Notes under the pieces: model-generated
What the model saw: only the letters and a program-made list of their open reading frames with translations
Databases searched by the model: none
What the model was told of the DNA's origin: nothing
Shown: piece after piece, positions 22,694 to 33,539 of the stretch
Layout of the letters: each line of letters begins with the position of its first letter
Position numbering within the stretch: the first letter of the stretch is position 1
NCBI GenBank assembly: GCA_026119935.1
Contig: JALRMH010000035.1
Location: forward strand, 348,049-412,048
Origin: Endothia cerciana
Taxonomy: Eukaryota; Ascomycota; Sordariomycetes; Diaporthales; Cryphonectriaceae
Direction of reading: 5' to 3'
DNA: 64,000 nucleotides
Program-made: the position numbers and the translations under genes

Positions 22694-23644
22694 CGTGGAA
22701 AGGAAAGAGTCGGCTGATAATCTCTAGCCGCCCTCTTCAGCGAGAATTGGGACAGCAGCGTGGGCGCTCTCTATGACGGCGGACCCTGCGAGACTGACGG
22801 CACAGGTAAATGCCCGACACATGCCCAAGACGGCAACGGCCTGGCTATCCTCTCCGGCGCGACCAACAATTCCTACGCCGGCTCTGTCGTCTCCCCCCAG
22901 ACCACAGTTGAGGAATCCATCCTCGACTTCATGACATCTGCCCTGTCGCGGTTTTACGGCAACGCCTTCTACGATAACTCCGTCCTGAGCCCGTCAGATG
23001 AATATGATCAGCGCGTGTATGCCTTCATCAGCTACTTCGAACTTGCTGCACGGTTTCAGACGGCCGGAAACTTGACGACGGCAACAGATCCGCTTGGGGT
23101 TGCGTCGAGTGCGTTTGAGGAATTGCGAAGGCTGTTTGGCCACATGGCGAACAACGACCCCTTCAGTACGTTTTGGGAAGGCATCGGCCCCAATGGCAGC
23201 TACTACGAGGAGGGCTATACCTCTCTTGCGCATGGCTGGTCGACGTGTATCGTGCCGTTGATGCAGAATTACGTCCTGGGGGTGACTCCAACGGGCTCAG
23301 GATTCTCGACTTTTGATGTGAAGCCGGTAGTGGTGGGCGGTGGTCTAGAGTTCGCGAGGGGTGTTGTGCCTACGCCGAGCGGCGGAATCAACGTTGCCTG
23401 GGAGGTTACTGATCCCAGCACGGGGACTGGGCTGACTCTGACGGTCGTCACTCCTGCTGACATCACGGGGCAGGTGTTTGTGCCTGTCGCGAGCGGTGAC
23501 GACACCGTGTCCCAAGATGGCAGTACAATATGGACCCGGAATGGTGGAGTTGCGTCAGACGTGGCAGGTATAGTCTTCGATGGCGGGTATGTGGTTGTTG
23601 GCGTTGAGGGGGGAAGTTCGCATAATTTTACGACCACAGCGTAA
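21245..23644 (+). CDS. Secreted GH78-like alpha-L-rhamnosidase
   Basis: Predicted secreted glycoside hydrolase of 771 aa with the six-hairpin (alpha/alpha)6 fold, GH78-like. Such enzymes release rhamnose from plant cell-wall pectin or glycosides. Two exons, 21245-22643 and 22728-23644. The ATG at 21245 yields a classic signal peptide (SAVWATILIAWLIPTLTTA). The N-terminal half holds beta-sandwich modules (VLDFGQNYAGILSISF, GFRYLRITLEAL). The catalytic half has HDGAKRDRDPYAGDL, comparable to the DGxxRDRxxWxGD motif in which an acidic residue serves catalysis, then RDDGWIPPA, YPLWWV and SLAHGWSTC. A C-terminal beta domain completes the protein. Several NxT/NxS sequons fit secretion. The canonical Trp before GD is replaced by Tyr here, so substrate specificity may be altered. 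Activity on rhamnose is inferred from the family. Confidence 0.85.
22654..22694 (+). repeat. (CTTG)n microsatellite inside the GH78 intron
   Basis: About ten consecutive CTTG units lie within the single 84-bp intron (22644-22727). They fill nearly half of it and sit close behind the donor site. Confidence 0.9.
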
Positions 23645-25092
23645 ATGTGCATAATGCCAGATATTCGGCTCTTTCCACTCCATGTGAGGGTTCTACACCG
23701 CCAAAGTGTTTGCTTATACGAATTAAAACTGTAGGAGAGGAGACAAGCCTTCACAAGCAGATTTATTGAAGACATATATAGAAGGGTTCTAGCCCAGCCC
23801 CTAGACAGCCCAAGCCCAATCTTCCTGAATTTCGAAGACCTTCTCTTTGCACCCCTTTCTGCTTATACAACATCATGTCACGCAGACTCGTCCCGTGAGA
23901 CGACATCTTGAGCTACCTATAGACCACCTATTTTTTTATTTTTTATTTTTTTCTATTTTTTCCTAGTCAATCGGGAGCTGTCTCTTTTTGGAGCTGCGAA
24001 CTCTCTCATTGATCAACATTGAAACTGTGAAGTTGAGGATATAACCCTTCTAGAGCTACAATGTTGGAACGCAAAGCCCATTATCACAAGTTCGCTTAGG
24101 GGAACGCATAAAAATCTCACTATCCTAAGAGTTTAGTGCTATCAAAGAGTCATAAGGCACAGTCTCTTGCCTACCTACGTATCTAAGTCAGTAAATTTGA
24201 TCCCTCGCTGCTATCATCTTTGTCTGTTCAGAAGTCGGGTAATTAGACAATATTTCTCAGTATCTGGTCCACCGTATGATCCCTGGTTTGATCGATCAAT
24301 GAAAGGTCGAGTTGGCGACGGTGGGTGCCTTGGGTACCAATCCAATCTCAACACTCTGTACACTTTGTATATACGCACTCACGAGTAGTAGTCAAACCCC
24401 AATGTTCTTCACTGTAGAGCATCTCTAAACCCGTCCAAGAACCAAATCCCGTTTATCTACACAGTCTTCAGTTGTCTGCGTGGTGCTAGGAAGTCATTGA
24501 TGTATTTCACTGCCTCACAGTACTGGGCCTTGTGCTGCTGGGCTGATAGTCTACCTAGGCAATACCTAAGCAAGGTGTTGTACAACCTAAAATCTGTCTC
24601 ATGAAGTTCTAAGTAGATTTCACTGTACCCTATGCTAGTAGGGCATCGGGATCAATTCCCATCAGCAGACAAACTGGACAAACAGTCACGGTGGGCACCT
24701 CCCTGGACTGCATGCGTTGCTGGGCAGATCCATGGAAGCATTGTGCGTCTTGCAACTGTGGCAACCACAGCATTCACCTGCTTAGTATTCGCTCGTTTCG
24801 GTCTGCTGCCTGTTGGTGGGGCTGGCAACCCGACGTTGCCTCATCAATTGCTAAATGTCAACCACTTCATTGACTGCTTCATTGACCACTTCAATGGTGT
24901 TGCTAGCGTGAGAGTGCAAGAATACATAATCTGCCTCCGCTCAGAAATCTACCAAGTGGATAGTTAAACTGCACAACGTAACACAGCAAGCACACTGTCT
25001 GTTTTTACTCTCACAACATCACCACCCAACTTTGGAGTTCATACTCATCCTTTTGCTTCGTCTTGCCAAACTTTTAGCTTGCCACTTTCGAG
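23645..25092. other. Intergenic with T-rich tract
   Basis: 1.45 kb with no recognisable gene. A T-rich stretch (several T7 runs split by A or C) lies at about 23930-23965. A 111-codon frame at 24632-24967 shows no domain and I do not call it. Confidence 0.45.
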
Positions 25093-26817
25093 ATGCATCT
25101 ATCTGCGCTGCATCCCTCCAAGCTTCTGCACGGCGTCCGCGATGTGCTGCACACCCTCACTCCTCATCGTGATGTCGATGAGAGTCGCAACACCCAAAGG
25201 ACCTCTGCAACCAACAACAGTAAGACAAGCTCGAGGTCATGGTTCCGAGCTACAACTGTCAGACCACAACATACTCTCAGAAAGGTTCTCACCAAACGCT
25301 CGACACGACATGTCAAGCCTGGGAAAAAGCCGCCCACTACCCAACATGGTAGACCTGACAGAATAACGCCGTAAGTGCCTGAAGCTTGATCATCTTCCAC
25401 ATTGGTTTGGTATTGACATGATCATAGCACGCCTCCGATCGAATACCGCGACATCGATCTCGGTCGGCGCCACGGGAACATTTACGCGGATGCCGTTATC
25501 CAGCTGAACAATGACGAAGATAGAGTCTCGGAGTTCAAGTTCGACGCGGGGACATGCGATATCTGCAACATTAGGCGCAGTGTCAGTTGCGGAAACGCAC
25601 TCGATGACACTGTCATCGGCAGCTGGGAGGGTCTCCACTACGTCGTCGGGAGCATACCCCCTATCACGGACGAGCATGCGCCCAACGCGTGTTTTGGCCT
25701 ACGCACACTGTCCCTGGCCCCCAGAAGCACTCTGGCATCGAGTTCTGCCGGGTCTTTAGTCCTTGAAGCGACAGCTCGTCTTACCCAACCACCCGTTTCC
25801 AACGAAGATGGAGACGAGCCCCTATCATGCCCTGACAACCACAGCACCACGAGCCAGAGCTCCGGTGATTCGCTGGACCTGCTTGAGACCCGCAGCACGC
25901 CACCATCGAGAAATCACTCTCGATCGGTCTCAGGAACGACGACTATCACCCTACCATCAGGGGGAGGAGACACGGACGACGGGGAGAAGAGATGTCCCTC
26001 CGTGATCGAGGAGATGACTGACGTCGAGGACTCGCCTTCTCGGTTCAGCCACGCTTCGGCTGTGGTCAGTCCTCTGTCCTGTGCTGGTGGGAGGAAACCT
26101 CACAGGGGGCATGCCGACCTGGCAATTACACATGAGACCAAAGAGTCTCGAGCAAGCAAGAAATACATCGACGAAGCCCAGGCCGCTATCAATGTACCAA
26201 GAAATGAGGAAGACAAGCTCCTGGAGCAAGGCCCACACAACCAGGCCATGGAAGCTGCCCTCACCGATGTCAACCGAAGCGAAGAAATGGATGCAGAAGC
26301 CGACTCGTTCTAGTCAGACGATGGCGGCGAGGCAACCCATCCTCTGACACTTCCGGGTCGAGTCAGATACCTGGGCAACCATCCCAATCAACCCAGGCGT
26401 GTTAGATACATGAATAGCAAGCCTCAGGAGGACCGGGCCACGTCCACGGACGTTCTCCGGATGAACCGCATCTGGCAGTCCGATTGGGACAGGGAGTTTA
26501 CCGCAAGCCTCCTTGCACCATATCAAGAGGCTCAATCTGAGTGGCATGCTGATCGGCCATCATTCTGGAATAATGATGCCTATGGCAACTTGGTTGTCTG
26601 GGAGGGCTCACTTTTCGACCAGGCGTACACGGGCTCGGTGTTTTGCCTTGGGTTCTTCACTGAAGACCCACAGACACTGGAAAATCGCGCTGTTGTTGGA
26701 GGATATGAGATGGATGTCCTCGGAGACGTGTTCCGGGAGTGCAGGAATGCGACAGGTCCTGCGACATATGAGGAGACGCGGATGCCGTCGATTCTGGAGA
26801 GTATTGAAGAAGAATAA
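25093..26817 (+). pseudogene. Uncharacterised protein gene with one in-frame amber stop
   Basis: Function not recognised. Exon 1 is 25093-25370. The intron GTAAGT...ATAG (25371-25427) joins it in phase to a frame that stays open to TAA at 26817, except for a single TAG at 26311-26313. If the stop ends translation the product is about 387 aa; read past it, 555 aa. The first exon is basic and Ser/Thr-rich. Exon 2 begins PPIEYRDIDLGRRHGNIYAD and contains C-x-x-C (TCDICNIRR), then a long disordered Ser/Thr/acidic middle. The part after the stop has a structured look: WDREFTASLLAPYQEAQ, WNNDAYGNLVVWEG and VFCLGFFTEDP. Composition and frame continuity on both sides suggest one ancestral gene hit by a CAG-to-TAG change. 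Two adjacent genes or stop readthrough are alternatives. Confidence 0.5.
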
Positions 26818-29649
26818 GATGAGGACCTCAAGGGACTGAAGCCGTGGCCGCGGCGACGAGGCGGCGACGAGGCGGGAACGTTGTTCCTGCCGTTCTGAGA
26901 TGTTCAGTGTTGATTGATGTCCACCCGGGGAGTTCTACGGGCGGTGTCTACGGGAGACTGAATTATTTATCATGGCGTTTTGTACAGACATACCATATGG
27001 CATTGGCTGTGCTTAGAGACCTTCGGCGCTGTTGCTCACTGGGGAAGGGCCAGGTGCCCAGCAGCTATGATGTACCTTCAAGACAGCCTGGATAGCCTCA
27101 AGATGGGATACGTTCTGAGAAGGCGTTAGCCATAATGTATGAATACATACCTCGGAGCCAATCCGAACATAAGTACTGGAAGCCGCTCTGATCTGCGAAC
27201 CTAGGTGCCTTGCCACTTCACCCCCTTTCCTTTGAAGACCTGCCCCAAACCTTTGGCTTTCCCGTTGGTCTCTGTCTGTGCAAATGCTGAGCAGAGCGAG
27301 GATGCGCGGCGATCTTCACGCTCGGTAACCACAAGTACTTGGTGACACCCAAGGCTGAGAGCTTCGGTGAGAACGCCCCAGTAGAAACCCACGCAAACAC
27401 ATGGGGGTCGCAACACTGCAAAATCCCGAAGCCGAGGGTCCGGCTTGGCAAATGAACATCGGTGCAACCAGGCGGCAGTGATTATTTGCGCTCGGCCTGC
27501 CGATAGCAAAACCGGGTTAGCCAGATGCACGCAGTGGAGGAATGCGAAGACGAGCCTTGACTCGCGGGACTCCACAGGCCATAATTCCTCTGGTGAGTGA
27601 GGCCTCGGTCGTCATTGCAGCATTGACGACAGCTTCGAAATCCCGCTGGGCTGGCCGACGTCGTCCGACCAAGACAGGGGTCGTCTGCCGTTGAGATGCA
27701 GAATGATCGGGGGAAAGAGGCTGTTATTGATTCAACCTTGTGCCCGCGGTCTCGCGAGGTTGTGCCAAGCTTTCTGGGGGGGGGGGGGGGGCGGGCTACT
27801 CCATACTTATGGCATCAGGTTCCACACCTCCCTCCACCATGGGAGGGCGGCGCGGTGCTGGCTGGTCGCGTGCTCGTTACCTGCAGAGGGACAAGACGAT
27901 GGCAGTGCCCGCTGCCTGTTTATTCTGTAAGCAGCTTGATCCGGCGCGGCAGAGGCACGGCTGTCCTCCTAAAGGGATCATTGAAGTATCCATATCCATG
28001 TTCTGGATACATTCGAATATCAAACCCGTGGGGAGGACTGATCACATTTATAGGTCCATCGCGACGGCTGGAGCCGGCGCACGGCGGGCGCTGCTCGGAG
28101 ATTCCGCAAAGGGCAGAGTTCCGAGCCCCCAGGGCATTGAAGAGGGTTGAGAATGCATTGGGCGCGTTCTGGTTTCTCTTGGCGCGTGGCTTTGGCTGGC
28201 ATCTCTGGACCAGATTCTGCTTGACCCGATGAAGACTGGATGCCTGAGGACCAAGTCCCAAATGCCCGCCGGGGCAGTGAGACTTTCCTCTGTACTATCT
28301 CACGTGAGCCCCTATCTCTAACATCTTCCCGTCCTAAATTCTGACTGTCAATCTTAGGTAGCGAGGCATCTCGCAGCGGGCCGCACGCCGCTCCAGTTGG
28401 TCAACTAACCCTTGGTCCATACTCTCATGCCAGTCTCCTGATTCTGATCCCCAAAATGCGGATCTGGGCTTCTGCAGCCAGTGATTAGGCACGGGGGATG
28501 ATTCCTGTCATGACAGAGGAGGATGTGTCTGGCTGCCCAGGAGGCCGAATCCGTTGGGGCGGTTTCGAGAGAGGCTTTTGACTGATCCTCGCCGCGGCTT
28601 GTAGAAGTCCACCGTACCCGCTGAGGTCAGCTTAGTCACTCTCGTCGTCAAGTTGTCATTGTGCAGGAGGTCCCGGTATTTTCTCTCAGGCTTCATGGTC
28701 CTGTTGGCCTTAGGGGCCTCTCTCTAGTCAGACCGAATTCGCGAGATATGGTCCGTGGTTTTCCACTGCAGAGATGATAACTGAATACTGTATGCGCATG
28801 GCACAGTACATCATAATAAAACACTGTCTGCCCAAAAGGGGGCGTGAAGTGCAGTGTCAGATTTGTCCCCACTGAAGAGAGCTGAAGTGCAGCAGTGGGA
28901 TCCCCGCTAGCGGGCAGAGACAACAGGGGCTGTGCTGGCTCTCAGGCCTGGCACTCTGGCACGCTGGCAATTCCTGGTTCGATTGGTTGCTAATAACAAA
29001 TTTCAGCCTCAGCTCTTGTGCCAGTCCTTCCCCCCTACCGCCCGAGTCTTCCTCACCAAGTTAGTTGCCGGCTTGGTTGTTTAGCTTTCTTCCTCTTCCC
29101 TTTTCCCTTTCCGCCTAGAGTCCTCCTTCCTCCTCCTCACCTCCACACCCGATTCTTATCATTCCGCCAGCCCTCCACTCTTCTATCTCGTCCTCCTCAC
29201 CGACGAAGGGGCCTGCGCATTCGCACGCGTCCGTTCCCCGGAGACGAGAATCCTAGACGGGAAGCCTTTTCGTACCAAGAGGCCTTGTGGCCGTGTGACA
29301 GGTTTACTCGACTGGACTCTGGGTCTCGCACTCCGCCTTCGGATACCACTGCGCAGTGCTTCGACGGCAATCTACTTGCGCGTGAGGATTCAGAGGTACC
29401 TGGGTCAGGAACGCACCTCGCCCCCCCCCCCCCCCGGGACTCGACTGGATTCGTGCGCTATCTGTCGGTGCTCTGTGGTCCTGTCGCAGTGACAGAGGTC
29501 CTCCCTACGCGAACTCGACCCAACTCTACGCCCTTGGCGACCTTTCACGGCCCTGTCCGACGTTCTCGCCCACGGTCTCCGCGACCCCATCACTGATGCT
29601 CGGCACCCCCTTCGAGACTGCAACTCGTACGAAATCCGCCGTCGAGACA
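26818..29649. other. Intergenic with G16 and C15 tracts
   Basis: 2.8 kb without a supportable gene. A G16 run lies at 27776-27791 and a C15 run at 29421-29435. The latter is about 215 bp before the PAP2 start, in its probable leader. The ORFs present (up to 192 codons) read through these runs and lack domains. Confidence 0.45.
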
Positions 29650-31311
29650 ATGGCTGACAATGGCGCCCCGAGCGACGACTGGCACCCGCACGTCTTTCGT
29701 ATGCCAGACTGGGTCGAGCCTGTGGTATGTGAACGCATGCATGCCTCTGCCCTGTGCCCTGCACATTCTGTATCCTTTAAGATGTTTCTCACCAGTGCTG
29801 ATGATCCCCCTCTTCGCAGCTCATCGTTTCGATCCTTTTCACCTCTATGTATCTGACCCGAGCGAAAGACTACTCGATATTTGGCAGCAAGAGTCCCAGC
29901 TACACACCCATCGCAGGCTCCCCTACATCCCTCTCCCCACGATCCTCCTTCGACAGCGATCCGCAGACTCGTCGCGGTTTCAACTCCGAGTACCCGTCCA
30001 AGACCCGCCGTGTATTGGGGATATGGACCGTCCGGACGCCCAACTCGTCGCGCTTCGCCCGTCACATCCACTCGCGCATCTTGCAGAAGTTCCCCTTCTT
30101 GGTCGAGATGTTCTACTGGGCCCTGCAGTTCTTCTTTTACCGGCTCACGGCTTACATGGCGGCGGTGTACTACGGCGGTAGCAAACAGATGTGGGACGTT
30201 GCGCAGGACCACGCACTTGCCATCCTCGAGCTGGAGACTCACCTGTTCGGGAGGGGTGACCTGAAGGGGACCGCGAGATGGATAGAGTGGAACGTCCAGC
30301 AGTGGTTCCTCACCGGCGCAAGAGCTGGCGACTGGCGCGGCGCGTTTCTCACCACCCTGAATCGTTCTTACGCCCTCATCCACATTCCTGGTACTGTTGG
30401 GTAAGTCATCTTTATTTTCTCTCTCGGCCGTCCCACCCCCACGGACGGCTCGGTTTGAAGCAACCCCCTGAAGATTCTCGTCTGGAACCGCGCGTCCTTC
30501 CCGGGGTTTTGCCCCGCGGGGGGGGGGGGGGGTGTGTCGGCCGGCGGCCGTCCAATCTTTAGTGCTCAGGAGCGTAACGTAAGCTAATCTTGAACCTTTA
30601 TGCAGCTTCATCGCGTTCTATTACTACATGTCGCCGACCTTTTCCCGGTTTGCGACCGCCCGCCGGACCATGACTCTATGCAACCTGTTCGCCTTCGTGG
30701 TCTTCATCTTCTACCCGTGCATGCCGCCGCGTCTGCTTCCGGCCGAGTACGGCTTCATTGACACCGTCAACGGAGAGGATGCCACCTCTGTTTGGATGAG
30801 CGGGAACTTCGTGAATCGTCTGGCGGCTATGCCTAGCATGCACTTTGGCTATGCCTTCTGCATCGGGTGCGTCTTTATGTACGAGAGCGCAGCTCTCAGT
30901 GGGGCAAAGCAGATGTATCGGCGATTTGGCAAGACCCGGAATCCTAGCGAGACGTGGCTTCCAGTGCCCGTCGCGGACGAGGAGAACCTGAACGCGACGA
31001 ACACGGCCCTCGAGCAGCCCAGCAGTGGCAGCACCAGCGAGCGTTCCGTACCATCGCGGATTGCATTTTTCGTTTTTGGCGTGTGGTATCCCTTGTGGGT
31101 GCTGCTGACCATCATTGCAACTGCGAACCACTACCTCATGGACGCCATGGTGGCCTCCCTGGTGGTTATCATGGCCTTCACCTGCAACCGGATCTTGATG
31201 AACTTCTTGCCTCTGGAAGACCTGCTGTTGTGGGCGTGGAGGTTGGAGAAGCCGGTACCCACCACTGGCATGCGACGAAGGCGCCCCCTGGCCAAAGCAG
31301 CTGTGTACTAG
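29650..31311 (+). CDS. PAP2-superfamily membrane phosphatase / IPC synthase-like
   Basis: Predicted integral membrane protein of 453 aa related to the inositolphosphotransferase branch of the PAP2 superfamily (AUR1/PAP2_3 type), acting on phospholipids or sphingolipids. Exons 29650-29724, 29820-30400 and 30606-31311. The three active-site blocks are visible: YPCMPPRLLP (C1-like), AMPSMHFGYAF (C2, with the PSxHFG His) and ATANHYLMDA (C3, with His and Asp of HxxxD). Hydrophobic segments include LIVSILFTSMYL, FYWALQFFFYRLTAYMAAVYY, FIAFYYYM, LCNLFAFVVFIFY and WYPLWVLLTIIATA. A cytosolic or lumenal loop of about 70 residues separates C2 and C3. The second intron is long for the window and contains a G15 run. 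The catalytic motifs are intact, so the enzyme is likely active; the exact lipid is unknown. Confidence 0.82.
30518..30532 (+). repeat. G15 homopolymer in PAP2 intron 2
   Basis: Fifteen consecutive G lie inside the 205-bp second intron of the PAP2 gene, after a GCCCCGC stem-like stretch. Confidence 0.9.
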
Positions 31312-32376
31312 GCGTACGAATGCACCTTTGATTGTAGGAGCGCGCGAGGAGGCACAGGTGTGTGCATAAGCAATGTAGAGCGGATGTGTATATGGATGTG
31401 GTAGCGTATACAAACCCGATTATATGAACCTCAAGAGTAATGATACCGGATTCATCATTTCACTCTGGCACGGCCCTTCTCTCTCCAAGGTGAAAGTGTC
31501 AGTGCGTGCGAGACGTTCGGCGGCAAGCCGGAGTGAGTGGCTACCCCGGTCTGCGTATGGCCACCTCAAGAATAGCCTACATGTATATAGCTTGCCTCTT
31601 CGATCCTCTAAGTGTTCCCCGAGGCCGGTAGAAGGAAGCATAGGGGAGATACGAGGCGTAGTTATGGTGATGCTGGGTTGGAAAAGCTCAGACCAGATTC
31701 GAGGTAATGTCCCCCAACGCCAACGGTCTTGTAAAAACCCCGGGTACCTGCGATCAGTCGTTTCGATCGAGGGGGGCAACACCATCAACTTGATCATGGT
31801 GGGAGATACGGAGGCTGCTTAGGGTCAGTGGGAGGCATTAGATTAGCATTTCGTCGACAATGTGCTGGAGTCACGCTCTGAGTGGACCTTGGAACGGGGA
31901 TGCGAGGTGGTTGTGCTCTTCTACTCCGCATACGGGAACAAAGTCCGGTATTCGCCCCACGGACAGCGGGCAGGATAGAAGAACTGATCTGCTCGCTGAA
32001 AAGCTCCTCGTCTATTGTCACTCTAGTTCGGAAGTGTCGTGATCTCCCTCCCACCATACATAAGCCCTGCGACGAGACGGCGTTGGACGAAAGCGACCTA
32101 CACAAGCAGTGGGTTGGATCCCCAGTAAGTAGGGACAACCTCAAAAGACGTCACGACCCGGCCGCTGGCCCGCTTTGAAACCCTGGGAACCTCGGGGCCC
32201 GGGGGCCTTGTAAATCTCTTCGCACGCACAGCTAGCGTTGGTAAACCAATCGTGTATGAACTTACGAGCACCCCTCCGAATTCCATCTGTACTCTTCCCA
32301 GCTGACAGCCCTTGGGACTCTCCCCGTCAATTGCAGCATCCGGGATCGACCTGGATCTTCCCTCGTGCCGCCCAAT
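31312..32376. other. Intergenic, no feature recognised
   Basis: About 1.06 kb between two plus-strand genes. Only overlapping short frames are present. It contains the promoter of the MDR gene. Confidence 0.45.
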
Positions 32377-33450
32377 ATGACCACCGCGACGGCGGAAGGC
32401 GAATGGCCTCAGACGATGCGAGCGTGGACGTACGACAGCACCACCAATGGTCTCGCGAAAGCACTATACCTTGACGAGACAGCACCGCCACCTCCGAAGT
32501 CAATGCTCTCCCCCTATTCTGTCCTCGTTCAGGTCCTGTACATGTCAGTCAACCCGGCGGACTATAAGCTGGCGGAACTAGGCGTCCTCGCACGACATCT
32601 CATCTCACCACCAGCACATCCAGGAATGGATTTCTCCGGGCGCATCGTTGTGGCCGGCGAGGCCATGGGCGACTACCGCCTGGGTCAGCTGGTCTTTGGG
32701 CGCATCGAGCCGAACAAGTATGGCACCTTGGCGCAGTACATCATCGTCAAGAATGGCGACGGCCTCGCCCACGTCCCGAGTGGCCTTGAGACGAAGATGG
32801 CGGAGCTCGCGGCTGTGGGAACATGCGGACTTACGGCGTTACAAACGATACGGCCATATATCCCCCAGGATCAGAAGGAGGAGGCCAAGGTCTTCATTAA
32901 TGGTGGAAGTGGTGGGTTAGGCACCTTTGGAATTCAATTCGCCAAGTTGCTTGGGTACCACGTCACGGTCAGCTGTTCCGGTGGCAACGCGGAGTTATGT
33001 CGAAGTCTCGGGGCGGACGAGGTGATCGATTACAAGACTCAAGACATCAGCGAGGTGTTGAAATCTAAGGGGCAGGCCTTCTGTCTGGTGGTGGACAATG
33101 TCGGACTTACGCCCTCGAGGCAGGAAGACCTCTACATCGCTGCGAACAAGTTCCTGAGGGACGACGGCTACTTCGTTCAAGTTGGTGGCGGGGTGACAAA
33201 GGATCATATCAAAGCTATAATCAGGAGGGCACTGATACCGGGTTTCCTAGGAGGAGGGAAACGGCGGTGGAAGATGCCGATGACAGCTCAGAGCCATGCC
33301 GATCTCGCGACGATTGGTGATTGGATGCAGAAGGGGGATGTGACAAGTGTGCTGGACGAGGTATTCACATTTGAGAGCGCCCCGAAGGCATACGAGAAGC
33401 TCGAGACCGGTAGGGCAAAGGGCAACATCGTGGTCAAGATCGGGGAGTAG
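32377..33450 (+). CDS. MDR quinone-oxidoreductase-like / enoyl reductase
   Basis: Predicted 357-aa NADPH-dependent medium-chain dehydrogenase/reductase, single exon. The sequence fits the zinc-free quinone oxidoreductase or trans-acting enoyl reductase group. Features are the GroES-like N-terminal fold (VLVQVLYMSVNPADYKL, HPGMDFSGRIV), AELAAVGTCGLTALQTI before the nucleotide fold, and the NADPH Rossmann loop INGGSGGLGTFGIQFAKLLG. It ends in the usual FESAPKAYEKLETGRAKGNIVVKI. No zinc-binding Cys cluster is visible. I used the ATG at 32377; a GTG start 12 bases upstream is possible but unnecessary. It converges on the FAD oxidoreductase gene with only 89 bp between the stops. That could reflect a shared pathway, but no polyketide or peptide synthase is nearby. 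Confidence 0.85.
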   Translation: MTTATAEGEWPQTMRAWTYDSTTNGLAKALYLDETAPPPPKSMLSPYSVLVQVLYMSVNPADYKLAELGVLARHLISPPAHPGMDFSGRIVVAGEAMGDYRLGQLVFGRIEPNKYGTLAQYIIVKNGDGLAHVPSGLETKMAELAAVGTCGLTALQTIRPYIPQDQKEEAKVFINGGSGGLGTFGIQFAKLLGYHVTVSCSGGNAELCRSLGADEVIDYKTQDISEVLKSKGQAFCLVVDNVGLTPSRQEDLYIAANKFLRDDGYFVQVGGGVTKDHIKAIIRRALIPGFLGGGKRRWKMPMTAQSHADLATIGDWMQKGDVTSVLDEVFTFESAPKAYEKLETGRAKGNIVVKIGE

Positions 33451-33539
33451 GGCTCACGAGGCTACCGCCGCCTCGCCCAGGCCCCACATGCCATATCCGA
33501 TCGCTCCCCATACGCTCTTCCAAGTTTGATATCTGACGC

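Noticed and set aside
28930..29000. B-box-like GGTTCGATT, possible tRNA gene
   Set aside because: No acceptor or anticodon stems could be paired around it.
29526..30611. 361-codon minus-strand ORF over the PAP2 gene
   Set aside because: It is the antisense shadow of the exon-intron structure on the plus strand; composition is arginine- and glycine-rich and no domain is seen.
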